64,000 bases of DNA from Cinnamomum chago (lineage: Eukaryota; Streptophyta; Magnoliopsida; Laurales; Lauraceae), in NCBI GenBank assembly GCA_038049695.1, contig CP142453.1, positions 17,674,001 to 17,738,000 on the forward strand, given 5' to 3'. This document shows, in pieces, positions 24,325 to 36,858 of this stretch. The stretch's first letter is position 1. Each line of letters starts with the position of its first letter. Position numbers and translations under genes: made by a program. Under the pieces are notes generated by a model that was not told the origin of the DNA, did not search any database, and saw nothing but the letters and a program-made list of their open reading frames with translations.

Positions 24325-27300
24325 TGTTACACCCCAACCCAATTTAATTTTCATTAGTGTTAATTAATGAGGTTTTAGCTTAATTAATTTTGTTTAGTTG
24401 TAAATCATCGACCTTAATACTCATTAGTTTTTTTAGGCTATGTTAATTAGGTCTTGAGTCTTGATTTAAGTAAGTGGAGTAGAGTTGACTCATTTGGATT
24501 GAGTCAAGGACTTGTTCGTAATTATAAATTTTCTCGTTTTGCATCATTTTCACGTCATCTTGGCATCATCGCGTGTATCTCGTTGAGCACGTCGAGTTTC
24601 GTATTCAGCTTCACTTCATTTGATCACTCGTTGAAGAAATGGACCCTCATTTGACCTAAATTGGAATTATACACAACTAGTGGGCCTTTTTGCAAAAGTA
24701 ACCATCCTTATCACTTAAAACAACTCCAACCAAATTTCATTTCCACTTCATTCGTTTGGTGCCTGGTAGCTGTGACTGTGAGAGAACTTTTCCTCTCTTC
24801 TTCCTTTCAATTTCTCTTTCTTTCTACAAGTCTTTGTTTGTGCAAGTAAAGGTAAGGGTGAAGGCCTTCATCTCCTTCATCTCCTCCATCTTCTTCAACC
24901 TTGCTCCCAAGAAAACCATTTCTTCTCCAACTCCAAATTCGGATTCCTTGTTAAGGTAAGACTCAAATCCATCCTAGGTGGTATTTTTGAGTTAAAAAGG
25001 AGTCAAAAGACCCTCTTATTAGCTTGCATAGGCATTAATTGGTGTTTTGATGGATATTAGTGTCTAGGGTTGAATCTTTTGGGGATTTTAGGATTTTGAA
25101 CACCAAGAGAGTATAAGAGTTTTGGAAAAGCTTAAATTGAGGCAAGTATAAGCTTTAATTATAATGCATGTTGTCTAATTCCTTGATTAGTTATTAAATT
25201 CTATTTGTTTTCTTTTCTACTGTGATTAGCCTCTTAGTTCAAAACTTGAGAATGATTATGATTTGAAATTTTGTGGGTTTGCTTAGGAATGGTAAAGCTT
25301 GGATTGGAGGGAAATGATTCAAAACAAAAATCAGAAATAAGGAAGAAGAGTGCAGAACCTGCACTGAACCGGACCAGGCTCTGCCTGGCAGCAGGGTGGG
25401 CCTAGGCTGTTTCAGGGCTGGTTGCAGGCCAACTTCTGTTCTGGTTTCAGGTCTGTTTCAGGCCCAAATTCTGGGCTAGTTTCAGGTCTATTTCAGACCC
25501 ATTTCAAGTTAATTTTAATCCAATTTCTGGGTTGTTTTCCAACCCATATCAGGCCCATTCCTGGGCTGTTTTCCAGCCCATATTAGGCTCTATTTCCAGC
25601 CCCTTTTCACCACTAATTGAAGCCCATTTTAATATTTCAAGGCATAGGCTGAATTCCTATTTTTTTTCAAAGTAGTTAAGAGAAGCTTGGATTAGTTAAA
25701 TGCATGTGCTGATGGGGAATTACAAGCCCATTTATTATTTCATTGCTTGGGCTAGAATTCCTACTTTCAAAATAGTTAGAGAAGCTTGGAATATTTAAAT
25801 GCATGTGCAGGTGAAATAAGGCATATGTAGGTGAAATAGTTCATGGAATGGGAAAAGAACAGATGAGATGGACCTGGGTCTTAATTGTTTGGACCCTTTT
25901 TGACCCAATTAGAAGGGGTAATGGGATTCTACCCTCTAATAACCCTCCATAAAACTCTCTAAAGAGGAATATGGTGTACACCTTAAACCAATAGGTGATA
26001 AAGGTTTTAATTGACTCTTATGACTTTACAATGGAACCCTTAACTTCTATTTGTCTAAATGGGAAATCATAACTCTATGAATGTTCATTTGAGGCTGAAA
26101 ACATTCATAGATTGTACTCATTGGTCTTAAATTATTCCATGAGGGTAGGTTTAGGAATTTAATGTATTTTCTCATAAATTGTGGCACCAAATAAATGATA
26201 GTAATACATTGATCTTCAAAAACTACCTTGAATTGGACGATGAGAGACTATGAATTAAATAGATTAGAGTTGGTTAGTAAATTACCTTGATTCTTTGAAC
26301 TCTCTTGCATTTCATATTGAGTAATATTAATATCATTGACCTTCAAGTGGTGATCAATGCATTATATGTTGATGTCTTCTATTCCGATTAATATAATTGG
26401 AGTTGACTCTCGAAATAATAGGAATGTGAACATTTGTTATTGATTTGGTTCAATTCGATTTGAGATTATGAGATTTTATATCTATATTGGAAATTTCATT
26501 CACATTCTATTATTATTTTGATTCGATTGGTCTGGCACTACTGAGCTTCGACCTCGTGATACCCAACGGGGTTAAACTTGGTTTAGTTATTTGAGATCAC
26601 TGCAGTAGATCATTTGGATCATCGAAACTCCAGAACCGGGTAGCCAGCTAGCCTTTGGCCGGGCCGCTGGTGACATCCCAACTAGATTCGCTCTCTATTT
26701 GAGAGGATGAGCTTAATGTGGTAGCCAATTAGTGTGTTTTATTCTCCATTGACTCGTAAAGCATGAATTATTCAATTTTAGCACAATTGCCAAGTTATTA
26801 CTTGATATTGATATCTTTTAATTAATTGTCTATAAATCCAATTTGTTACATCATGTAATTCATTATTTATCCATATACTTGCCGAATCGTCGTATTCATG
26901 ATGCTATTCTTGGTGTCACAGACGCAGATGCAGCTCCCGGTCCTGAAGAGGTCCAGGAGAGAGAGGAGGGTACCCAAGAGGTACCGTCAGGATTAGAAGA
27001 GTGGCCAGAACCAGGGTCAACTTAGAAGTTATCTCCTCGGAGTGCGGACTACACTTGTAACACTTGTAATTACCATAGTTCGTGTGATTATCCTTTTTAT
27101 ATGGTCATACGAAATTCTTTTGAATATACTTTTGGTAGTGGTTGTATAGGGTTCTTTCATTGATCCCTCTTTGTAACCTAATGTATATATTTGTTAAATT
27201 CTTTTGTATTAAACTTAAATGTTTAACTGAACTGGATGGAATTTGATACCTTATATGAATGAATTACGACTTCCGCTGTGTTCAACTGTTGTTTATGTTA

Positions 27301-27439
27301 GTGAGCTTGACTCACATGTGGAATAGTCGATTTTCTCTCCTTTGTATTTGACTCGAGACAGGTACAACATGCGGGAGTACGTGTGACACATCTTGGGAAT
27401 TACCCTAGGCCAGAGTGATTTCGGGACCGGGATGTGACA
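24325..27439. mobile_element. Tekay-like solo LTR (about 3.1 kb)
   Basis: The segment starts TGTTACACCCCAACCC and ends GGACCGGGATGTGACA, the TG...CA form of Tekay/Del-type gypsy LTRs. Near its end it has CTTCCGCTGTGTTCA, wording typical of such LTRs. It has no gag or pol and no partner LTR. The five bases on each side (ATGGT and CAGGC) do not match, so there is no target duplication, and a deletion or recombination at one side is likely. It appears to interrupt the 5' LTR of the Tat element that continues at 27,440. Confidence 0.55.
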
Positions 27440-28053
27440 CAGGCACTGACAGTCATGTCCTACCTTAGGACACGTGGCAGGATGGGAGCACGCTCTGACG
27501 GGACAGATACAACATTTTAGTCGTCCAGAATCCTTATCACATCCCTGACAGAGCAGCATCCAGCGGCTGCAGCCGTATCAGGACAGGGCCCAAGAAGGGA
27601 TCCGATGGGACCTTTGCCGCCAACAGGTCAAAACAAGATCAGGCCCAATGTGACTAGCATTTAATGCAATATGGGCTAATCGGACCATCATTTAATGCAA
27701 TGTGGGCTATGATGGATCCTCATTAATTACTCTATGGGCTAATGAGACTCTAGCAGTCAAATCATTAGGCCCATTATCGAGCATATGAGACTCTTCTCCT
27801 ATAAAGGATATGCCAGTCCAAACCAGGTACGCATGCATGCACTCTCCTAGCCGTTACTCTGCCTCTCTCCTTCTTCAACCTTAGTCCCCTCACTAACTTA
27901 AGCATCGGAGAGCCCTGCGCTGCCCACAGCCAGGGTCCTCTGACCGTTCTCTCTTTCCTTTCAGGTCTCAAAAGCGACTAGCTCTCCACAGTCGTTTGGA
28001 TAAGTCCTACAATGCTCCCTCTAATCTTGTGGGTTATATTTCTTGCACCTACA
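27440..28053 (+). repeat. 5' LTR (3' portion) of the Tat element
   Basis: It ends CACCTACA immediately before the primer-binding site. A TATA-like TCCTATAAAGG at about 27,797 precedes a transcribed R-U5 part. A repeated ATTTAATGCAATATGGGC / ATTTAATGCAATGTGGGC unit lies at 27,658-27,710. The 5' part of the LTR is displaced by the solo LTR or lost. Confidence 0.6.
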
Positions 28054-28055
28054 AT

Positions 28056-28071
28056 TGGCGTCGTCTGTGGG
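28056..28071 (+). promoter_or_regulatory. Primer-binding site of the Tat element
   Basis: TGGCGTCGTCTGTGGG lies two bases after the LTR end. It is one substitution from the TGGCGCCGTCTGTGGG form found in many plant Tat-lineage elements. Confidence 0.75.
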
Positions 28072-28101
28072 GAGATCAATTGTGAAGTCTTCCCTGACAC
28101 C

Positions 28102-29610
28102 ATGACTAAGAGAGCTGCGAAAGGTGGAGAAACATCCAAAACGCGACATGCAGAACCGTCCTCGATCGTCTTTCCTGCCAAGAAGAGGTCTGGGACGAAG
28201 ACCGCTGTAGACGATTTCGACGAACATCATTTCATTCCAATCAGTGTCCAGGAGCACCATCTTTGTTCAGAGTCACTCTCAAGAGGAGTAACGGCGTCTC
28301 TCTGGTGAGGAGAATCTCGACAGCATCTTAGAGAGGATCCTCTGCTGGATCGAGCTCGACGGAGTAAGTCCCCAGTCGTAGATAGGCCGATTCTATCCGA
28401 CCATCATGAGGATGACAATGATGAAGATTATAATCCTGATGAAGACTTTGATTCTACCCTTGAGAAGATTTGAGCACAGAATGCCACTATCCGGGAGAAA
28501 GATGCTTTGATCTATCAGCTCCAGCAACAACTGAAGGAGAAAGCAGCGGGCTCCACTAGTCAGCACTCACGGCGACGTGACGAGAAGGTTTCTCATAGTA
28601 GATAGACTGCTCCTCCCAAGAGAGACCTGAGAACTCACTTGAACCAGAAGAGGCGCGATCGAGCTCGTGATGAAGGCTCAAGCACCAGTCGCAGCCATTC
28701 GAGGAAGGGGATAGAAACCATACCAGAGGCTGGATACGACGATCAAGAGTGGCTCGACCAGCGTATCAGGCATACGGTCCAGCATAATCTAGAGGTGGCT
28801 GGTCTCACCCGAGACCAGCGGGATGTCTGCGAATCCATTGATCTCGGCACGTCCCTTTTTACTCGCGACATCACAAATTTTCCCCTCTCGAGGAAATTCA
28901 CCGTCCCGAGGTTCGTCGATTACGACGGGACTTCGGACCCGGCTGCACGTCTTCGACACTTCTCTCAGAGGATGTCTGTCTGGGGAGACGAGAGTCATTT
29001 GAACTGTAGAATCTTTTCCTCCAGCTTGGGTGGCCTCCCCCTGAAGTGGTTCTGCGCACTCCCAAAGGGATCCATCTCGAGTTGGCAACAGCTCCAGCAC
29101 TCCTTCATGAAGAAATTTCAGGCCTACAGAGTCATGCCAAAGACTGATGCGGATATAATTGCCTTGAAGATGAAGCGAGAAGAGAATATCACCCGGTTCG
29201 CCAAGCGATTCTGGACGGTGTACAGCCAGATTGAGAACTCCAAAGACGAAGTGGCAATCTTTGCCTTCCAAAATGCTCTACTGCCAGACAGCGATCTTTA
29301 TAAAGATCTGGCCAAAAACCCTGTGACATATGTAACGACACTAATGGCCAGAGTAAACCACTTCATTACTCAAGAGGACGACCAGATCCGAGCTCGTGAA
29401 AGCTTTGGTGTTGGACAGAGGGACCAAAATGGCAGACCGTCGAAGAAGGATAAGGGATCGTTTCAGGAAAGGAGCCGGACAAACATTGGGTGTTCGCCAG
29501 CTCGGCGAAGGCCCCAGCATCCACCTCAGGAGGCAACAAGAAGCCCAGGCTGTCCATCGACCCTTACAAAGCCATTACAATCTTCAAAGAGCCTATCCAT
29601 AAGATTATGA
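28102..29610 (+). pseudogene. Tat-element gag (broken)
   Basis: The ATG at 28,102 opens MTKRAAKGGETSK. The frame is stopped at 28,306 (TGA), near 28,470 (TGA) and near 28,602 (TAG). It then runs open from 28,639 with the gag domain (SLGGLPLKWFCALPKGSISS near 29,030-29,080). Near 29,480 the reading frame shifts to the one that continues as pol from 29,490. The gag protein would package element RNA into virus-like particles in the cytoplasm. The stops fit C-to-T change of CGA and CAG codons. Confidence 0.85.
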
Positions 29611-32600
29611 ATAAAATCAAGTCAAAGTCGTACTTCAGCTGGCCGCAGCCCATGAGGGGAGACCCATCTGCACGTGATCAGAGCAGATTCTGTGCTTATC
29701 ATAAGCAGAGCGGACACAAGACCGAAGAATGCAAAATACCGAGGTCGCACCTAGAAAAGCTCGTCCAAGATGGACATTTGAAGGACTATATCAAGGTGGG
29801 TACCAGGGATGACGACCGAGCTCCGAGCCAAGAAGAAAAAGGCCAAGACAGTGATGAGTTTGAAAGGCTTATAAACGTCATTCACCTAGCTCCCCCTCCT
29901 AAGGGGAGTAACCGAGCTCGTGCCGAGTCCAGGCAAGCCTCCCATAGTAAGCAGGTGATGACGGCCGAGCTTGAATTAGCTGCCAAAAGAGCTCGGAGAG
30001 AACGACCCAAGATCTGGTTCTCAGATGGAGATTTAGAAGGGGTCCAACTCTCTCACAATGACCCACTTGTTGTCACCCTGAAGCAGAAAAACTGCAAGGT
30101 ACAGAGGATCCTCGTCGACTCCGGCTGTTCACCCGAGGTCCTCTACTTTGATTGCTTCAAGAGGATGAGATTATCAGAAAAGGACCTGCAGGAGTCCCAA
30201 ACTCTTCTAATAGGTTTCAGCGCCAAGCCAGTGTACCCTAAGGGGAAGGTGACCCTCAGAGTTCAAGTTGGAGGAGCGTCCGTGATGGCAGACTTCCTGG
30301 TGGTTGATGCACCATCACCCTACAACGCCATAATGGGCAGCACATGGCTCCATAGCATGGAAGCAGTCCCCTCCACTCACCACCAGAAGCTGAAGTTCCC
30401 ATTGGAAGATAAAAATGGCAGAGTGGAAATGGTCACGGTTAGAGGAGACCAACAGATGGCCAAGCAGTGTTTGATGGCCGTGGTGCCCGGAGAGCGAGAG
30501 CCCAAACAGGTCAACATGGTTGAAGTGGAGAAAAAGCTGGACGAGGTCGGTCAGGACCTAGAGAAGAAGAGCGTGGAAGATCTGACGGAGATCAGGATCG
30601 ACCCGCACGATCCCTAAAGATTCTTCCTGCTCGGGAGCCAGCTTACCGAGCCAGAAAGGTCCGAACTGGTCGAATTCTTGATGTTGAACAGAGAAGTCTT
30701 CGCTTGGACGGCCTATGAGATGCCTGGCATCAACCTCGAGGTTATGTGCCACAAGTTAAACGTGAACCCCAACCACAAGCCAGTGATGCATAAAGCTCGC
30801 AGAGCCGGGGTACCACAGATAGAGGCCATGACCGAGGAGGTGGACAAGTTAATGGAAGCCGAAATGATCAGAGAAGTCTAATACCCAGTTTGGTTGGCTA
30901 ATACAGTGGTGGTCAAGAAGAAAATGGGCAAGTGGAGAGTATGCGTCGACTTCACCGACCTCAACAAAGCCTGCCCCAAGGATAACTTCCCTCTCTGCAA
31001 AATTGATCAGATGATCGATGCCACCGTTGGCCATGATAGGATGAGTTTCCTCGACGTGTATCAGAGTTATCATCAAATATCATTGTATGGACCAGATGAA
31101 TAGAAGACCGCCTTCATAACACCCAGAGACACCTATTGTTACAAAGTAATGCCGTTTGGTCTAAAGAACGCGGGAGCGATCTATCAACGGCTCGTCACCA
31201 AGATGTTCCAGGCGTAGCTCGACAAAATCTTTGAAGTGTACATTGACGATATGGTCATCAAATCCAAGTAGGCGCAAAATCATTTGAAAGACCTAACTCA
31301 AGTTTTCGACATCTTGAAGAAATTCAAGCTCAAGCTCAATGCTTCCAAGTGTGCTTTCGGCGTCGGCTCCGGCAAATTTCTTGGGAGCTTGGTCACACGA
31401 AAAGGAATCAAGGCCAATCCAGATAAGATATCCACCATCCTTAGAGTGCAGAGTCCGACCACTGCAAAAGAAGTCCAGAAGCTCACCGGCATGGCTGCCA
31501 TACTGAACCGCTTCATCAGCAGATCCTCAGATAAGTGTCGGCCCTTCTTTCTTCTTCTAAAGAAAAATTCAAAATCCCAATAGACTCCAGAGTGTGACCA
31601 GGCCTTGCAGGCACTCAAGACCTATCTCTCTTCACCCCCTTGCTCTCGACTCTGAAACAAGGAGAAACTTTGTATCTATATTTGGCTGTCTCGAATCATG
31701 CGGTAAGCTCGGTCCTCGTCAGAGAGGAAGATAAGCTCCAAAAGCCAATTTATTATACAAGCAAAACCCTCTTTGATGCCGAGACCAAATATTTACAATT
31801 GGAGAAGCTCGCGTTGGCGCTCGTCAGTGCCTCGCGCAAGCTCTCCCATTATTTTCAAACTCACACAATTGTGGTTGTTACGGAACATCCACTTAAATCC
31901 GTTTTCAAAAAGGCTGGCTTTTCAGGGAGAATTTCCAGATGGGCCGTTGAGTTGTGTCAGTATGATATTCAATATCAACCCAGGACAGTGATTAAAGCCT
32001 AAGTGTTGGCAGATTTCATCGTGGAGTTCGTCTCTCCAAGTTCGGCACCAACCCAGCTCCGTACCGAACTGGGGGGCAGAGGACATGAGGAAGCACTTAC
32101 GGAGACTGATGGTTCATCTCAGAATCAATGCCATGCTTCGGCCTAGAGAGTCTTCGTTGACGGGTCCTCAACTTCTAGGAAAGCTGGCGCTGGTGTTGTC
32201 CTCCAATCACCAGAAGGACTGGTCATCGAGCAGGCTCTGACCCTGGATTTCAAGACGTCAAACAATGAAGCTGAGTATGAAGCCTTAATAGTAGGACTAA
32301 ACAGCGCCAAAGTCCTCGGAGCCCAATAGCTAGTGGTCTTCAGTGATTCACAACTGGTAACGAACCAGCTGACTGTAGACTACCAAGCTTGCGATGACAG
32401 GATGACCGCCTACCTAGCCCTTGCAAAAAAGTTGCTCTCTCAGTTCCAGACAACCGAGATTAGACAGATATGCAGAGAATCCAATTCTCTCGCTGACGCC
32501 CTCGCTAACTTAGCCTCCGCTGTCAAAGCAGGAAGGAGAAGAACCATCGAAGTAGGGTTGTTGGCGATGCCCAGTATAGAGCTCCATCCACCTCGGGAAG

Positions 32601-33838
32601 TCCTATGCCTTGAATCTTGATCTTGGCCCGAGCTGGATGGACCCAATCATCTCCTACCTCAAAGATGACCAGCTCTCGATGACAAAAGTGAGGCTCACCG
32701 AATTAGACTCAAAGCAGCCCGGTTCTGGTTGTCTCCCGAAGGCAAGCTTTACAAGAAGTCATTCACAGGTCCATACCTTCAGTGTGTTCATCCAAGCAAA
32801 GTTGAAGACTTCCTCTATGAAATACACGAGGGGATCTGCGGAAGCCATATTGGAGGAAGGTCACTGGCATACCGGGCTATCAGTCAGGGCTACTGGTGGC
32901 CGTATATACAAAAGGACGCGCAGGTATACGCTAAAAAATGTGAGAAGTGCCAAAAATTCTCCCATTCCCTCCATCAGCCGGCACAAGACTTGAGTCCGCT
33001 CTCAAGTCCTTTGCCCTTTGCCCAATGGGAGCTGGGCATTGTGGGGCCACTTCACCGAGCTACAGGGAATAAGAGGTGGTTGATAGTAGCCACCGACTAT
33101 CTCACCAAATGGATTGAGGCAGAACCATTATCTTCCATTACCGAACAGGACTCAAAGAACTTCGTCTAGAAGAACATCATTACAAGGTTCGGCATTCCGA
33201 GAGCCTTGGTTTCAGATAACGGGACTCAGTTTGATTTCAACCTCTTCAAGAACTTCTGCCAAGAACTCAGCATTAGGAACCACTACTCTACTCCACCGTA
33301 CCCACTGAGCAATGGTCAAGCAGAAATTTCTAACAAGGTAGTACTCGATAGGTTGAAGAAGCGACTTGACTGATCTAAAGGAAGGTGGGTAGAAGAACTC
33401 TCAAGCGTCTTGTGGGCCTACAGAACAACTCCGAGGCGCTCCACTTCGGCAAGACCTTTCTCCCTCGCCTATGGGATGGAGGCGGTCATCCCCCTAGAGA
33501 TCGGCCTCCCAACTCTGAGATCCAAACTCTTTGATCAAGGCCAGAATGAGGCAAATCTAGCTCGAGAGCTGGACCTAGCCGACGAACGCAGAGAGGCAGC
33601 AACCATCAGACTGGCCACCTATCAGCAGCAGTTGGCCAAAGGCTATAACCAGAAGGTCAGAGAAAGGAAATTCTCAGTTGGTGAGCTGGCTCTGAAGAAA
33701 ACACTCCCGGGCGATAAGGATCCAAATCAAGGCAAGCTAGTACCGAATTGGCATGGACCGTTCAAAGTGATTTCCACTGCCAGACAGTCAGCCTATAGAC
33801 TTGAAGATATGGATGACCGACAGTTACCACGGCCATAG
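29490..33838 (+). pseudogene. Tat-element pol: protease, RT, RNase H, second RNase H, integrase
   Basis: In order: a gag-type zinc knuckle (CAYHKQSGHKTEEC near 29,690); protease with ILVDSGCSPEVL near 30,105; RT with WRVCVDFTDLNKACPKDN near 30,930 and YIDDMVIKSK near 31,240; RNase H near 31,660-31,990; a second RNase H (VFVDGSSTSRKAGAGVVL near 32,150, with NNEAEYEAL and FSDSQLVTNQL); and integrase with an HHCC finger (CEKCQKF near 32,945), VSDNGTQFD and LSNGQAE. The extra RNase H marks the Tat lineage. At least ten in-frame stops remain (30,615; 30,879; 31,101; about 31,216; 31,269; 31,581; 32,000; 32,144; about 32,327; 33,167; 33,373), and frame shifts lie near 31,635 and at 32,620-32,690. 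The element cannot make its proteins. Confidence 0.92.
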
Positions 33839-33959
33839 AATGCGTCGCACCTCAAAAAGTTATATTTCTAATCTGTACTCAAAATTTTCAAAATCAATAA
33901 AAGCAGTCTTCATCTTATTGTTCAATTCATAGTCATAGAATTTGGTTGCGGCTATCGGC

Positions 33960-34200
33960 AATTCGGCAACAGTGCCACTGATGAGATTGCCTTCGGGTCG
34001 GTATATATACCACCCAGGCATGAAGCCATTACGGCCACTGATGAGATTGCCTTCGGGTCGGTATATATACCACCCAGGCATTACGCCATTACGGCCACTG
34101 ATGAGATTGCCTGAGGGTCGGTCCATACCACCCAGGCATGAAGTCATTTCGGCCATCGAGACTGCCTTAAGGTCAGTACATTTCAAAGGCATGAATCCAT
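33960..34200 (+). repeat. 60-bp tandem repeat downstream of pol
   Basis: Four units of 58-60 bp start at about 33,973, 34,033, 34,093 and 34,151 with CACTGATGAGATTGCC. The first two are nearly identical and the fourth is diverged. Non-coding tandem repeats between pol and the 3' LTR are usual in Tat elements. Confidence 0.9.
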
Positions 34201-34680
34201 TTCAGCCAAAAAGGCTCCTCGGGTTGATATACCTGAAGTCTTTCCACTCAAAACAGTGTTTTAAAAGTCGGTGTATCACAATATCAACCTCGGTTACGCA
34301 CCAAACGCGTTGTGAACAGTATTGAAATCACGATTTAACAAAAAAAGAAACGCTGGGGGCCATAAGATACGAGGTGGTGGAGCCGTATAAGGCATGAGTG
34401 GCAATGGAGAGGGATGTTACTCCCTATCTCAACCAATTGTTTCAGTTCGACAATACCCTCCAGTCCGGATCATAGACCAAGCCGAACTCAAACACTTGTA
34501 TAAAAGTGAAAAGCAATAAAAGCGAGGCACAAAAAAATGAAATAAAATAAAAAGGAGAGAATCCGCAGTGAGGCAAAAATTCAATTGTATTGATTCATTG
34601 GAAATTACAATTGTCATTACATTGGATATATATATAAAAAAGAAAGAAAAGTACATCATTATTACAACTAGCAAGAGGCC
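34201..34680. other. Non-coding spacer of the Tat element
   Basis: This lies between the tandem repeat and the antisense frame. No protein similarity is seen. Confidence 0.5.
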
Positions 34681-34681
34681 T

Positions 34682-34975
34682 TCAAGAGTCGGGGGCAGGG
34701 GCGTTGACGTCAACCTCAGGCTGTGTAGCAGGCTCTAAGATAACGTTGACTCTGGGAGTCGACGGGTCGGGGAAGTTCGGCGGATGCATGAAGGACGGGT
34801 GGTCCTTCGTAATCCCCACCTCTTTTAGAGCAGCGCGCCACGCCTTCTCCCAAGCCTTATTCCTCACACGGAGCACCCTGGCCTCATAATGTAACGTTGC
34901 CTACTTTATTGCATCTGCAAAAATGGCGTCGCCTTCAGTTTGAGCTTTGGCCTCGGCCTCGGTCGTTCTTGCGTT
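34682..34975 (-). pseudogene. Antisense ORF of the Tat element (truncated)
   Basis: On the minus strand a frame reads LRVRNKAWEKAWRAALKEVG and then ITKDHPSFMHPPNFPDPSTP, ending at 34,682. One stop (TAG, at about 34,900) breaks the upstream part (NARTTEAEAKAQTEGDAI). Its 5' end is cut at 34,978 by the Mutator-like element. Tat-lineage elements such as Grande and RIRE2 are known to carry an antisense ORF of unclear function between pol and the 3' LTR, and the position, strand and Trp-rich wording suit that. The identity is an inference from position and form. Confidence 0.6.
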
Positions 34976-34978
34976 TCT

Positions 34979-35660
34979 ATTGGGATTTATGTTGACTCCA
35001 TTGGCTCGGATTGCATCTTCTGTGTTGTTTCTGGTGAGGGTTTTTTTTAATTTTTTTCTCTAAATCGTGCAAATTATATTGGATTGCATCTTTTGCTGAC
35101 ATAGAACTCTTAAAGTGATGTTTCTTCTTTTGCTGATGTAGGACTCTTGAAGTGGTTGTGATCCATTTTTTGTTGGACTTGATGTTGGAATCTTCATTTT
35201 TTTGGACTTTATGTTGGACTATTGATTTTAGTTGTAATTTTGTTGAAGTCATATTGTCCATTAATGTCACAGGTTTCTTGCACTTTGTTATAAACTTCTA
35301 CAACTATGTCAGCTTTAACTTCTGGATGCCTAACATCTACATAGGTGAATGCAGCCAATGGAAAATCTTTTCTGAGTTGAGTCACAGTTTGGTTCAATCT
35401 CTCTCTCTCTCTTTTTATTTTTCTGTGCAAGTTCATTCAGTGGAATTATACAGCCCATCTAGTCCAATTGATCCTTACAAGACAGCCCAAGGGTCTTGTG
35501 TTGTGTATCCAAAACGATCTCCCTCCTTGCTCGTACACGTCCAGCACTTGATTAATTTTATATCTAGAAATCCAAGGAACTATAATTACATTGGATGATG
35601 GCAGGTCCTTGGGTTCCAAATTTGATGTTTCCTATATTCTGGAATTGATTTACTTTGTTA
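34979..35660. repeat. MULE left inverted arm
   Basis: It starts ATTGGGATTTATGTTGACTC and ends GATTTACTTTGTTA, and is the reverse complement of 43,783-44,497 with few changes. It holds a short CT run (35,398-35,412) where the right arm has a long GA run. Confidence 0.93.
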
Positions 35661-36370
35661 TGTTAAATGAAAAGAGAGATGTGATAGTTGCAAATGAGGT
35701 AACGAAAAAATTTGGGACGGTCCAAAATATTTCACAACTTTCACACTAATCCATGTACTTGAACATGGCTATGGCATTGCTCAATCTACCAGTGAGATTA
35801 AAAAATTCCACCAATCTTCATTTTGAGCTCCAGACTAAGAAATTCAATTACAACCTTAAAACAGTGGACCGAACACCAATCCATTTCCAAGTATTGCTTT
35901 ACCAGCAATATGGGTCAAATCAAAATCTAACCAAAATGCACGAGTGAAGATTTAGATATGGAAGCCAACCACATCCTCTCGTATATGAAATCAATGGCAT
36001 GTTAAGCATCAAGGATTTCAAAAGGGGCCCTACTAACTCTACTGAAACCCAAGTGAAATCAAAACCTACTGTGATAACTACTTGTTGTGAGAAACAGGTA
36101 GAATATTTCATAAGTTTCTTGTGTATCTGCCTCATGTCCAAATGCATTTTACATTTTAGTTATTTCTATTTGTTTGCTTTGATTTATGTGTTAGCTTCTG
36201 CTTGTTCCAATGGCGCTTCATGGATGTGCTTGTCCTAAAGTTGTTTTCTGTGTATGTGGGTATGGAAAATCAGTTGGACAGGGGTTAGAGTATTTGAAAA
36301 CATTCTATAAATCAGCTGAAGTATTTGTTTTTTTTTTTTTTTTTGTTTGTTTGTGAAGAACTTGAAGATA
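35661..36370. other. MULE internal spacer left of the GRF gene
   Basis: AT-rich. It contains TTTTTTTTTTTTTTTGTTTG near 36,330. A promoter for the GRF gene would lie here; no clear TATA box was chosen. Confidence 0.4.
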
Positions 36371-36858
36371 ATGGCTTCATATTCCACAACTGGAAATTCC
36401 AATTGGCATCAATGTGTATGTCGATGTGGTGTTGGTAACTGTGTGGTCAAGGTTTCACGATCAACGAATAATTATGGTAGACATTATTATTCTTGTCCAC
36501 GACCATTGGTATGAATGCAATATACTTGGTCCTCTTTCTTATTTTCATATTTTATTTTTTTTGCACATAGACAAATATGTACCAACTAATGACAAATATT
36601 TATCATTATTTGCGTGAAAAAAACAGGAATGCAACAACTTTATTGGTTGGTGTGATGAATATGTGAGATCCATGGTCAATCACCCATTTCCTCACTAGAG
36701 CACTCCGAGCTATGCCCCCCCCCGCCCCCCCCAAAGTTGAGAGACGTGTGTCAAATGTTGTTACAAGCGTGGAGAAACTAGAGGAAATTTTTTTAATCTT
36801 CACGATTGTTCTCATTGTTTACGGTGTCCTGCTTGTGGTATTTCTGTGTAGAATGTAG
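36371..36858 (+). pseudogene. GRF-type zinc-finger protein gene carried by the MULE (degraded 3' part)
   Basis: Exon 1 (36,371-36,508) begins MASYSTTGNSNWHQC and encodes CRCGVG...STNNYGRHYYSC. A GT-AG intron (36,509-36,626) follows. Exon 2 starts ECNNFIGWCDEYV and stops at 36,696. The spaced Cys, the GRHYYSC core and the FIGWCDE end fit the GRF zinc finger. After the stop and a C-rich tract (36,715-36,731), the +1 frame continues with a coiled-coil-like KVERRVSNVVTSVEKLEE and a hydrophobic segment (IFLIFTIVLIVYGVLLVVFL) to TAG at 36,856. The ancestral protein was thus probably GRF finger, coiled coil and C-terminal membrane anchor. As read now, only 69 aa would be made. The gene is tail to tail with the transposase. 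Confidence 0.65.

Noticed and set aside
24325-27439. 5' LTR of the Tat element as a whole
   Set aside because: The true Tat LTR end with primer-binding site is at 28,053; the 24-27 kb segment has its own TG...CA ends of Tekay form.
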